A stretch of 21,935 bases of DNA from Planctomycetes bacterium RBG_13_46_10 (GCA_001824645.1 MHYD01000020.1:1-21935), one strand, 5' to 3'; counted from the stretch's first letter, positions 14,372 to 21,483 are shown. Numbers and translations are program-made. Notes: a model not told the origin generated them from the sequence alone.

Positions 14372-14513
14372 AATTCACATCTTGCAAACACTTGAAATTC
14401 CGATAAAAAAGCCGAAACAACACCTAATAACAAAAATCAATATAACAATAAAAATTCAACCTTTAGAATTGGTTTTATGCCCCGGACTTTGAATTTCACA
14501 TTTTACCTTTCTT
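14372..14513 (-). other. AT-rich spacer between rplV and rpsC
   Basis: 142 bp without a recognisable gene in a cluster where gaps are mostly under 60 bp. On the minus strand it contains one possible GTG-started reading frame of 20 codons beginning MKFKVRGIK, with AAAGG about 7 nt upstream. It has no resemblance I recognise. No good terminator or promoter is visible. Confidence 0.5.
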
Positions 14514-15062
14514 TTAAACTTGCGTTACTGTTACATGTATATGACAGGCCGTTTTTCGAATAGGATGCGCTTTGCCTCTGTCTTTCGGTATCCATCTTTT
14601 TGTGCCGATACGTATCCCTGCATCATCGACACGTGCGTAGCTGACGTATAAATTGTCCACATCAGCCTTCTGCGTATCGGCATCCGCAATAGCGCATTTT
14701 AGGACCTGATTAACCATCGGCGCAGCTCTTTTTCTTGTAAACTTCAGGACATCCATCGCATCCTGGACGCCCAGGCCGACTATCAATTGCGTTACCAGCC
14801 TTGCCTTGCGAGCCGAACCCGGAGCGTATCGATAGGTTGACTCCCAACTGGCTAAATCACTAACTTCCACACCTAAAGCCGAGGCCAGCCGACGGACTTC
14901 TTCGGCACGCGGGTGAGGTTTCAAAAGACCTTTCTGCCAGTTCCTGACAGCCGTCACTGCTTTCTTCTTATTGAGTCTGCCACCGGCAAGGTGACCGGCC
15001 AAGGCATTTGTGGTTATTCCACGCTGCTTCGACAATTGTTTTAATTTATCAGCACTTAACAT
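14514..15062 (-). CDS. rplV: Ribosomal protein L22 fused to an N-terminal HTH-like domain
   Basis: 182 residues, about 70 more than the usual 110-115. The L22 core begins near residue 74 and shows YRYAPGSARKARLVTQLIVG, DVLKFTRKRAAPMVNQVLK and the C-terminal HPIRKTACHIHVTVTQV. Its beta-hairpin lines the exit tunnel. Residues about 6-72 look like a Cro/C1-type (XRE) helix-turn-helix domain: LKQLSKQRGITTNALAGHL, then NWQKGLLKP and VRRLASALGVEVSDLASW. Translation from the ATG at 15062 is continuous, and no later Met occurs before the L22 core, so the fusion looks genuine. The surface-exposed N-terminus could bind RNA, DNA or a partner; function unknown. I have a recollection of similar extended L22 in Phycisphaerae, which I cannot verify here. 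Confidence 0.95.
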   Translation of the reverse strand: MLSADKLKQLSKQRGITTNALAGHLAGGRLNKKKAVTAVRNWQKGLLKPHPRAEEVRRLASALGVEVSDLASWESTYRYAPGSARKARLVTQLIVGLGVQDAMDVLKFTRKRAAPMVNQVLKCAIADADTQKADVDNLYVSYARVDDAGIRIGTKRWIPKDRGKAHPIRKTACHIHVTVTQV

Positions 15063-15122
15063 ACTTCTTATTCTGCAGCCTTACTTGCCGTTCGGCTTCG
15101 ATATACTCAGCCGATTCGCGGC

Positions 15123-15401
15123 TCACGACGTCGTCGCTATTTTTTTGCTCGAATGACCTCTAAACGTCCTTGTGAGTGAGAACTCACCCAGTTTATGTCC
15201 CACCATATCTTCAGTGACATAGACCTTGTTAAAGATTTTGCCATTATGAACCATAAAGGTAAAACCGACAAACTCAGGAACTATTGTACATCTCCTGGCC
15301 CAGGTTTTTATTGGTTCTTTCGTACCTGAAGCATTTTGTTTGTTAACCTTGTCAAACAACTTCCCATCAATATACGGTCCTTTTTTCAGAGATCGTCCCA
15401 T
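15123..15401 (-). CDS. rpsS: Ribosomal protein S19
   Basis: 92 residues, standard for S19, a 30S head protein that forms a complex with S13 and contacts the A-site region. It opens MGRSLKKGPYIDGKLFDKV and carries the family pattern VPEFVGFTFMVHNGKIF and VTEDMVGHKLGEFSLTRTF (each near the quoting limit). The ATG is at 15401. It lies 48 nt after rplB ends and 60 nt before rplV begins. Nothing unusual is visible. Confidence 0.98.
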   Translation of the reverse strand: MGRSLKKGPYIDGKLFDKVNKQNASGTKEPIKTWARRCTIVPEFVGFTFMVHNGKIFNKVYVTEDMVGHKLGEFSLTRTFRGHSSKKIATTS

Positions 15402-15449
15402 TTTACATCTCGTAATGCGTGCCTCATCTCACGAGGCACCATTTACATC

Positions 15450-16301
15450 CTAAAGTGCCAGTTGTTTTTGCTTTTTTGTTCTACGCCTTCTGATAATTCT
15501 TTTGTTACTCGGACTCCTGGGATTCCTTGTCTTTCCACCTTTCGCCAATACGCCGGTAGGTGAACAGGGATCTCGTCCGCCATTTGCGCGACCTTCTCCG
15601 CCGCCCATCGGGTGAGAAACCGGATTCTGCGCTTTACCTCTGACGTGAGGTCTGCGACCCAGGTGCCGTGTTCGCCCAGCCTTGCCCAGACTTATATTCT
15701 GGTGGTCAGAGTTACTCAATTGACCGATTGTCGCCCGGCATTCCTTGCGAAGCATCCTCATTTCACCGCTCGGCAACATTATGGTCACCCAGTCACCTTC
15801 CTTGGCCACGATTTTAGCAGCTGCCCCGGCACACCTGACAAGTTTTCCACCCTGACCGGCAGTCATTTCAATGTTGTGAATTTCGATGCCGGCAGGGATC
15901 GTTTCCAGCGGCATCGCATTACCAGTTTTAGGCTCGCAAGATTGGCCGCTTTCTACCTCGTCTCCAACCTTTATCCCTTGCGGCGACAATATATATCTTT
16001 TCTCACCGTCGGCGTAGTTAAGCAGAGAGATAAAACAGTCTCTGTTGGGGTCATATTCAATCGTTGCCACTTTTGCCGGGATGCCATCTTTATCCCGTTT
16101 GAAATCGATAATTCGATATATCTTTCTCGCGCCTCCGCCCCTAAAGCGCGTTGTTGTGATGCCAAACGCGTTTCGACCGCCGCTTTTCCTTATACGTAAA
16201 CAAAGGGACTTCTCAGGTATAGTGGATGTCAGCTCAGAATAATCAATAACTGAACTGTTCCTACGTCCCGCACTTGTTGGATTATAAACTTTAATAGCCA
16301 T
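15450..16301 (-). CDS. rplB: Ribosomal protein L2
   Basis: 283 residues, close to the usual 273-280. L2 is the conserved large-subunit protein near the peptidyl-transferase centre and needed for subunit joining. Landmarks are NPTSAGRRNSSVIDYSELT at the N-terminus and the C-terminal SHPMGGGEGRANGGRDPCSP near residues 229-248. The functionally important His (E. coli H229) is His230 here. Its preceding Asp (E. coli D228) is Ser229, and the second His (H231) is Met232. The Met is common outside proteobacteria; the Ser is less expected. Very short gaps to rplW and the usual order support the assignment. Confidence 0.98.
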   Translation of the reverse strand: MAIKVYNPTSAGRRNSSVIDYSELTSTIPEKSLCLRIRKSGGRNAFGITTTRFRGGGARKIYRIIDFKRDKDGIPAKVATIEYDPNRDCFISLLNYADGEKRYILSPQGIKVGDEVESGQSCEPKTGNAMPLETIPAGIEIHNIEMTAGQGGKLVRCAGAAAKIVAKEGDWVTIMLPSGEMRMLRKECRATIGQLSNSDHQNISLGKAGRTRHLGRRPHVRGKAQNPVSHPMGGGEGRANGGRDPCSPTGVLAKGGKTRNPRSPSNKRIIRRRRTKKQKQLAL

Positions 16302-16310
16302 AATTTTTCT

Positions 16311-16589
16311 TTAGAACAAATCAATATGATAATCAGGTTTCAGATATACAACAGCCTTTTTCCAATCGGCCGTCCTGCCAATTGTTCTGCCTCTTCGACG
16401 ATGTTTACCTTTTCGATTAGCGGTTCTTACTTTTTCAACCTTCACATTATATATTTCTTCAACAGCGTTTTTTACCTGAACTTTGTTGGCCTTCCTGTTG
16501 ACCCGGAAAGTATATGCTCCCTTTGCACTGGCAAAGTGCATACTCTGCTCTGTAATCAACGGTCGAATTATTACGCTGTGTATGTTCAT
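16311..16589 (-). CDS. rplW: Ribosomal protein L23
   Basis: 92 residues, typical for L23, the tunnel-exit protein that docks trigger factor and SRP. It opens MNIHSVIIRPLITEQSM and contains YTFRVNRKANKVQVKNAVE and the basic loop RKGKHRRRGRTIGR. The C-terminus WKKAVVYLKPDYHIDLF matches the family end. It begins 6 nt after rplD ends and precedes rplB by 9 nt, so translation is probably coupled along this stretch. Confidence 0.97.
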   Translation of the reverse strand: MNIHSVIIRPLITEQSMHFASAKGAYTFRVNRKANKVQVKNAVEEIYNVKVEKVRTANRKGKHRRRGRTIGRTADWKKAVVYLKPDYHIDLF

Positions 16590-16595
16590 ACAAGT

Positions 16596-17243
16596 TTAAC
16601 TATCTTCCGGGCCTTGAGCCTTGTCTGTTTTATTCATTACAGATAAAAACGCTTCTTTGGTAAACATCATTTTGCGATAACTACATATATCACCCGCATT
16701 TAACTGGGCCGCGGGCATAACAGCCACCTTAGGAACATTTCGGGCTGACTTATAGATATTCTCATTGTAGTCGCCAACAGCTACCAGACAACTGCGATCA
16801 ATGCTCAAATTATTCAGCACTTTTACAAAATCTTTCGTTTTAGGATTTTCAAAACTCAACTTATCAACCACTACAACGTCACTACCCAAAAGCTTCACCA
16901 GTATTGCGGAATCTCTGGCTAATTTTCTCTGTTTTTTCGGCATACTTTTGCTGAAATCTCTGGCAACTTTAGCGAATGTAACGCCACCACCCACACGTTT
17001 ACCAGTCCTGCGGGTCCCAGCCCGGGCAAAGCCTGTGCCTTTTTGCCTGTAGATTTTCCTTGTTGAGCCGGCCACCATACCTCTGCTTTTTGTTGCGGCT
17101 GTACCTACACGCTTATTGGCATGGTACATAACAACAGCCTGCTTAAGCAGTGAGTATCTCACAACACCACCAAAAGCAGATTCATCGACCTTTAATCGAT
17201 CCACTTCCTTGCCGTCCGTGTTGTAAACCGCTAAATCAATCAT
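16596..17243 (-). CDS. rplD: Ribosomal protein L4
   Basis: 215 residues, normal for L4, a large-subunit protein whose extended loop lines the tunnel. In E. coli L4 also represses the S10 operon by acting on its leader. The loop motif GSTRKIYRQKGTGFARAGTRR (in part) and GGGVTFAKVARDFSKSMPKK near residues 86-105 are diagnostic. The C-terminal segment carries the Rossmann-like fold (SDVVVVDKLSFENPKTKDF). It lies 9 nt after rplC. Because this operon has a long structured leader, an L4-type feedback role is conceivable but not shown. Confidence 0.98.
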   Translation of the reverse strand: MIDLAVYNTDGKEVDRLKVDESAFGGVVRYSLLKQAVVMYHANKRVGTAATKSRGMVAGSTRKIYRQKGTGFARAGTRRTGKRVGGGVTFAKVARDFSKSMPKKQRKLARDSAILVKLLGSDVVVVDKLSFENPKTKDFVKVLNNLSIDRSCLVAVGDYNENIYKSARNVPKVAVMPAAQLNAGDICSYRKMMFTKEAFLSVMNKTDKAQGPEDS

Positions 17244-17252
17244 ATTAAACTA

Positions 17253-17915
17253 TCATTCCCCGGCTTTTAAGGCCTTTTTAGAGCTCCGGACAATACAATA
17301 GCCTCCCGCCGGTCCCGGAACAGAACCTTTGACAATTAACAAGTTATTTTCTTTATCGACTGCAACAAGGCTGTGATTTTTAGCTGTGACTCTCTCGCCG
17401 CCCAATCGACCCGGCATTTTCTTGCCTCTTTTAATGCCCGCACCCATACCTGCGTTGCTGGCGAAACTTGCTATCGAGCCTTGTGCCCGGTGCTTTCTTT
17501 CTGTGCCGTGAGAGGCCGGAAAACCTCCGAATCCGTACCTTTTCATGCAGCCGGCAAATCCCTTGCCCTTACTTGTACCAATCACATCGACCATCTCTTT
17601 TTCAGAAAAAATAGAGACTGTAATAGAATCTCCTACTTTGTATTCCGCTCCGGTTTCTCCTGTCAGCTGCATTTCTCTGATAAACTTCTTCGGTGTAGTA
17701 TTAGCTTTGGCAACATGGCCAAGCTGCGGCTTATTGCGCCTGTTAGGCTTTATATCATCGTAGCCTAACTGAATAGCATTGTAGCCGTCGGTTTCGGCGG
17801 TCTTAACCTGAATAACGGCACACGGACCTGCTTGTATGACTGTAACAGGCACTATCTGACCTGTTTCATCGTAAAGCTGTGTCATGCCTATTTTTTTACC
17901 CAATAACAATGCCAT
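17253..17915 (-). CDS. rplC: Ribosomal protein L3
   Basis: 220 residues, within the normal 205-220 range. L3 is one of the two assembly initiators of the large subunit, with a loop reaching the peptidyl-transferase centre. It opens MALLLGKKIGMTQLYDETG. The central loop shows GTSKGKGFAGCMKRYGFGG and the conserved GKKMPGRLGGERVTAKN. The Gln methylated in E. coli L3 is not evident; the equivalent segment reads IASFASNAGMGAGI, as in many other phyla. It follows rpsJ by 42 nt, the standard S10 order. Confidence 0.98.
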   Translation of the reverse strand: MALLLGKKIGMTQLYDETGQIVPVTVIQAGPCAVIQVKTAETDGYNAIQLGYDDIKPNRRNKPQLGHVAKANTTPKKFIREMQLTGETGAEYKVGDSITVSIFSEKEMVDVIGTSKGKGFAGCMKRYGFGGFPASHGTERKHRAQGSIASFASNAGMGAGIKRGKKMPGRLGGERVTAKNHSLVAVDKENNLLIVKGSVPGPAGGYCIVRSSKKALKAGE

Positions 17916-17957
17916 CTTTCAACCGTCTCATCCCATTAAGTCTGTTGCCGGCATAAG

Positions 17958-18272
17958 CTACGCCTTTATCTTTACAAAAACGCCCGCCGGCACTACCAAT
18001 CGGTTTAACACTTCTGCTGTTCTCGCATTAGCATCGCGAATATCAATTAAACGCTTGTGAGTCCTTAGCTCAAACTGCTCGCGAGATTTTTTATCAATAT
18101 GAGGACTTCGCAAGACAGTATATCTTTCAATTCTTGTAGGCAAAGGCACCGGACCACTTACTCTTGCGTTAGTTCTTCGAGCATGCTCTACTATCTCCTT
18201 CGCAGAGGTATCAAGCGTTCTATGGTCGTATGCCTCCATTCTTATTCTTATTCGCTCGCTTTCAGCAGCCAT
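17958..18272 (-). CDS. rpsJ: Ribosomal protein S10
   Basis: 104 residues, normal for S10, a 30S head protein that also pairs with NusB in transcription antitermination. It reads RIRIRMEAYDHRTLD near the N-terminus, then GPVPLPTRIERYTVLRSPHIDKKSREQFE (family block, partly quoted) and THKRLIDI. A strong GAGG lies 6 nt before the ATG at 18272. It is the first gene after a 400-nt leader with its own promoter and an intrinsic terminator about 60 nt upstream, so expression of the whole downstream cluster may be set here. Confidence 0.98.
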   Translation of the reverse strand: MAAESERIRIRMEAYDHRTLDTSAKEIVEHARRTNARVSGPVPLPTRIERYTVLRSPHIDKKSREQFELRTHKRLIDIRDANARTAEVLNRLVVPAGVFVKIKA

Positions 18273-18333
18273 TATATTCCTCTTTGCTCGAAGCAGGTTA
18301 TTTTCATATATTCTGTACTTACTCTACATTGAG

Positions 18334-18372
18334 ATAAAACTCCAGCAGTTATTGTCCCTGCTCTCTGCTGGA
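18334..18372 (-). terminator. Intrinsic terminator inside the S10 leader
   Basis: A perfect 8-bp stem TCCAGCAG / CTGCTGGA (18365-18372 with 18341-18348) closes a 16-nt loop and is followed on the minus strand by GTTTTAT. It lies about 60 nt before the rpsJ ATG, so transcription must read through it to express the S10 cluster. The loop itself repeats AGCAG, which could offer alternative pairing. Confidence 0.6.
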
Positions 18373-18470
18373 AACATCTTATTTAATACCGGCAGGAAAG
18401 GCCTTTTCGATGATTAATGAATGTTGACTGCAGCTTGCCTTGAATCTCTCACAAGCAGTTTTCAATTATC

Positions 18471-18621
18471 AGCACTAAACCATCTTCGCCTTCCTTACGA
18501 ACTCAACATGGGGGCTTAACGTGCCACCCCACTAAGATATACTTGTCGGTTTCGGAGCGCCCCTGCATCTAACAGAGCACTTTTCCAAACCTTCCTTGAC
18601 CGTCAAATGTGGACGTGCCAC
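18471..18621 (-). repeat. Imperfect tandem repeat in the S10 leader
   Basis: Three words recur in the same order on the minus strand: GTGGCACGT (18613-18621 and 18519-18527), AAGGAAGG (18590-18597 and 18489-18496) and AGTGCT (18576-18581 and 18471-18476). The copies are 94-105 nt apart, with unequal spacers between words. This looks like two related RNA domains rather than a recent exact duplication. Confidence 0.5.
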
Positions 18622-18681
18622 AGCTCAACTAAATAACGCAAAGCCCTTCAGGGCAATGCTCGCTACAGCTGAAAACTTAGA

Positions 18682-18710
18682 AATCTATCACGAAGTTTTC
18701 CTTTTGTCAA
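18682..18710 (-). promoter_or_regulatory. Promoter of the S10 operon
   Basis: On the minus strand a perfect TTGACA (18705-18710) is followed after exactly 17 nt by TAGATT (18682-18687), preceded by TG as in an extended -10. The DNA just upstream (about 18711-18759) is almost pure A/T, as for an UP element, and R/N residues for UP contacts are conserved in alpha. The predicted start is near 18675. It sits immediately downstream of fusA, so the S10 genes do not depend on the str transcript. Confidence 0.8.
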
Positions 18711-18759
18711 TAAAATCGGCAAAAATATTTATTTAAATGTAAAAATTTTATATATTTTC

Positions 18760-20832
18760 TTAGAGAACGACCTGTTTTGCAATTACATCAGGTACTTTTT
18801 CATAGGTCAATGGCTCCATAGTAAAGGTTCCACGACCTGCTGTAAGACCTCTTATTTCGCTCGAATACCCAAACATTTCTGCTAAGGGCACTTTGGCATC
18901 AATAATACGCATCTTTCCATGCAGCCTGCAATCAGTGATTAAACCCCTTTTCCCCAAGAGACTTCCCTGAACGGCTCCAAAAGCTGTTTCAGGAACTATG
19001 ACTTGAAGCCGCATGACCGGCTCAAGCAAAACAGATTCTGCCTTTCGTAGGGCCCTTTCAATCGCAATTGCCGCTGCCTGCTCAAAAGCCAGGTCTGAAG
19101 AATCAACCGAATGGTATGAGCCACCTATTAGCGCAACTCTAATCCCAACAACAGGATAACCCGACAATACACCACAACCTAACGCCTGCTTGGCCCCCCT
19201 TTCAACAGCATGAACATACTCCCTCGGCACAATATCATAGCCCACTCTGTTTTCAAATTCTATTTCACTCTCCCAGTGCCCATCTTGTGCAAACAACGGC
19301 TCAATCCTAAAAACAACATGGCCATACTGACCATGGCCTCCGGTTTGATGAATAAATTTACCCTCTGCTTCTGTTGGCTCTGTTATAGCTTCTTTATATG
19401 CTACTCTGGGTCTTCCTACTCTGACGTGAATATTTTTTTCTTTAACCAGTTTATTTTCAAGTATTTCCAGATGCAGCTCACCCATTCCACTAATAATTGT
19501 CTGGCCGGTTTCATTATCGATCCTATACTCAAAAGTCGGGTCTTCACGTCGTAGCTCTCCCAGTGCCTCTGCCAATTTTACTTTTTCGGCTGATGTTTTA
19601 GGCTCTATGGACATATTAATCACCGTTTGAGGAAACGTAATGCTGGGCAGACGCACAGGTTTTTTCGGGTCACAAACTGTATCGCCTGTTAGGGTGTGTT
19701 TTAGTCCTATAACCGCTACAATATCGCCAGCTTCGGCGAAATCCACTATTTTTCGCTCGTTGGCGTGCATTTCGAATAACCTGGTGATATTTTCACGCTT
19801 ATTGCGGTTGGTATTAAGCACTCTTGTTCCGACTTTTAATGTGCCCTGATAAATCCTAATAAAGCTCAAATCACCATGTGTATCGCTGGTAATTTTAAAT
19901 GCAAGAGCAACCAGGCTGCCCTTCGGATCGCATTTTACTGCGATTTCTTTACTTTTGTCATCCGGCTTATGACCAATTATAACAGGTCTTTCCAAAGGAG
20001 AAGGTAAATAGGCTATGACACCATCAAGCAACCGCTGTACGCCTATATATTTAAGGGCCGAACCGACAAATACAGGATGAAGCTTGTTAGCTAATGTCCC
20101 TTTTCTGACCGCTCTTTGAATCATCTGAACATTAATCGGCTTATCATGAACATAACAATCCATCAACTCCTCATCATACTCAGCAATAGATTCGATCATC
20201 ACATGTCTTTGTTTCTCAGCCATCGGCATCAAATTGTCAGGGATATCGTTTTCTTCAAATCTTACCCCCAGCCTTTCAGTCTGATAATAAACCGCAAGCA
20301 TATTTACTATGTCAATTATCCCTGTGAAAGAGTCCTCCGCACCTATAGGGACCTGCAGCGGAACAGGATTGGCAAGCAGCTTGTCACGGATACTATCAAC
20401 GCTCATCTGGAAATCGGCACCGGTTTTATCCATCTTGTTGATAAAACAAAGAAAAGGCAAACCATATTTTTGTCCCTGTCTCCAGACGGTCTCGCTTTGA
20501 GCCTGCACCCCTTCGCTGCCGTCAAATACAGCTACAGCACTATCGAGAACACGCAGAGATCTTTCAACTTCAGCGGTAAAATCGATATGCCCCGGCGTGT
20601 CAATGAGGTTAACTTCAAAATCCTTCCAGGGACATTTTGTCGCAGCCGAGGTGATGGTTATACCTCTTTTCTGCTCCTCCTCCAAATAATCCATCACAGC
20701 CGTGCCGTTATGTACCTCCCCCATTTTGTAGGTCTTACCCGTATAATACAGTATGCGCTCGGTTACCGTAGTCTTGCCGGCGTCTATATGAGCTATAATT
20801 CCGATATTACGTAATTTGTCCAGCTCGCTCAT
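18760..20832 (-). CDS. fusA: Elongation factor G
   Basis: 690 residues, normal for the translocation GTPase. GTPase motifs are AHIDAGKT (14-21), RGITITSAAT with the switch I region near 56-65, DTPGH (78-82, including the catalytic-site His82) and NKMD (132-135). Domains II-V follow, with GGHGQYGHV and the domain IV tip segment VGYDIVPREYVHAVERGAKQ (near residue 530-550). The G-domain reads like ordinary EF-G rather than the mitochondrial/spd type, although domain V (GGSYHSVDSSDLAF, LGKRGLITD) has some variation. A strong terminator separates it from rpsG. No good Shine-Dalgarno is seen; a small AGTTTA/TAAACT hairpin lies just upstream. tuf does not follow it. A TATAGT near 20870 might be a -10 but lacks a partner. 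Confidence 0.97.
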   Translation of the reverse strand: MSELDKLRNIGIIAHIDAGKTTVTERILYYTGKTYKMGEVHNGTAVMDYLEEEQKRGITITSAATKCPWKDFEVNLIDTPGHIDFTAEVERSLRVLDSAVAVFDGSEGVQAQSETVWRQGQKYGLPFLCFINKMDKTGADFQMSVDSIRDKLLANPVPLQVPIGAEDSFTGIIDIVNMLAVYYQTERLGVRFEENDIPDNLMPMAEKQRHVMIESIAEYDEELMDCYVHDKPINVQMIQRAVRKGTLANKLHPVFVGSALKYIGVQRLLDGVIAYLPSPLERPVIIGHKPDDKSKEIAVKCDPKGSLVALAFKITSDTHGDLSFIRIYQGTLKVGTRVLNTNRNKRENITRLFEMHANERKIVDFAEAGDIVAVIGLKHTLTGDTVCDPKKPVRLPSITFPQTVINMSIEPKTSAEKVKLAEALGELRREDPTFEYRIDNETGQTIISGMGELHLEILENKLVKEKNIHVRVGRPRVAYKEAITEPTEAEGKFIHQTGGHGQYGHVVFRIEPLFAQDGHWESEIEFENRVGYDIVPREYVHAVERGAKQALGCGVLSGYPVVGIRVALIGGSYHSVDSSDLAFEQAAAIAIERALRKAESVLLEPVMRLQVIVPETAFGAVQGSLLGKRGLITDCRLHGKMRIIDAKVPLAEMFGYSSEIRGLTAGRGTFTMEPLTYEKVPDVIAKQVVL

Positions 20833-20890
20833 TATTCATCACTGAGAGTTTATCAATAAACTTTGAATTCATAACTATAAACACATAAGC

Positions 20891-20932
20891 AAAAAAAATA
20901 GCGGACAGGAAAAAGTTAATGCCTTCCGCTAT
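20891..20932 (-). terminator. Rho-independent terminator between rpsG and fusA
   Basis: On the minus strand ATAGCGGA (20925-20932) pairs perfectly with TCCGCTAT (20898-20905); the inner AGG/CCT can extend the stem past a bulged G. Seven more Ts (20891-20897) follow. It lies just after rpsG, so rpsL-rpsG transcripts should largely end here and fusA needs read-through or its own promoter. Confidence 0.85.
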
Positions 20933-20950
20933 ATGCCGCCTTTTACTAAA

Positions 20951-21421
20951 TTACCATGCAAAATGAGCAAAGGCTTTATTTGCCTCAGCCATTTTATGGA
21001 TATTTTCTCGAGTAGTCATTGCGCCGCCACGCTTACTGTAGGCATCTATCAACTCAGATGCCAGCCTATCACACATCGGCTTTCCCTTCTTGTCTCTGGC
21101 CGACTGTATTATCCACCTGAATGCAAGCGATTGTTGACGCTTGGGCCTGACCTGCATGGGGACCTGGTAACTCGCTCCGCCTATACGCTTGCTGCGAACC
21201 TCAAGCAGTGGCTTTACATTGTTTACTGCTGTCTCGAACACCTCAATAGGTGGTACATCTGATACCTTTTTGGATACAATATCCATAGCATCATAAAAAA
21301 TCCGCTGAACAACGCTCTTTTTGCCCTGCCACATCAGAGAGTTAATAAACTTTGAGGCCAGCTTGCTGTTATATTTAGGATCTTGCTTTAGTTGTTGACT
21401 CGAAAAAGTCCACTTTTTCAT
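20951..21421 (-). CDS. rpsG: Ribosomal protein S7
   Basis: 156 residues, typical for S7, the primary organiser of the 30S head and, in E. coli, the translational regulator of the str operon. Landmarks include FINSLMWQGKKSVVQRIFYD near residues 26-45, the conserved VRSKRIGGASYQVPMQVRP around 75-94, and KRGGAMTTRENIHKMAEANKAFAH at the C-terminus (in part). It begins 62 nt after rpsL and is followed by a strong terminator. The ATG is at 21421. The sequence is unremarkable for the family. Confidence 0.98.
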   Translation of the reverse strand: MKKWTFSSQQLKQDPKYNSKLASKFINSLMWQGKKSVVQRIFYDAMDIVSKKVSDVPPIEVFETAVNNVKPLLEVRSKRIGGASYQVPMQVRPKRQQSLAFRWIIQSARDKKGKPMCDRLASELIDAYSKRGGAMTTRENIHKMAEANKAFAHFAW

Positions 21422-21483
21422 TATTCTCGAACCCCGTTTCCCGATTTTTGATGCTCATCGAATATTAAGCATTCAGTATCGAG

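Larger units (their letters stand above)
18273..18675 (-). ncRNA. Long structured 5' leader of the S10 operon (possible attenuator)
   Basis: A gene-free, transcribed-looking stretch between a near-consensus promoter and rpsJ. On the minus strand, in order, it holds: a GCCC-TGAA-GGGC hairpin (18645-18656) with a GCA/TGC outer clamp; a TGTGG/CCACA hairpin (about 18608-18622); a longer imperfect hairpin (18548-18591) with GGTTT/AAACC, GGA/TCC, GTGC/GCGC and TCTG/CAGG segments; a TGGGG/CCCCA hairpin (about 18508-18531); then a terminator at 18334-18372. None matches a riboswitch or housekeeping RNA I know. Likely roles are r-protein feedback or attenuation; it might instead be a stand-alone RNA that ends at the terminator. 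Structures are by eye, not folded. Confidence 0.5.

Noticed and set aside
18508..18531. GGGTGGCAC in the S10 leader resembles the start of a T-box sequence (TGGNACCGCG)
   Set aside because: The following bases are GTTAAG rather than CGCG, the element lies far from the terminator, no specifier-loop architecture is evident and the downstream genes are ribosomal proteins.
18334..18675. The leader as RNase P RNA, tmRNA, 6S RNA or SRP RNA, since its length would fit some of these
   Set aside because: None of the conserved core words I know for these RNAs is present, for example no RNase P P4 strands, no tmRNA tRNA-like ends and no SRP GGAAG/AGCA loop pair.
358..20814. Many plus-strand open frames of 60-230 codons, including one opposite fusA (20116-20814)
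   Set aside because: All lie opposite or out of frame with well-recognised minus-strand genes, have no family resemblance and are shadows of their codon structure.
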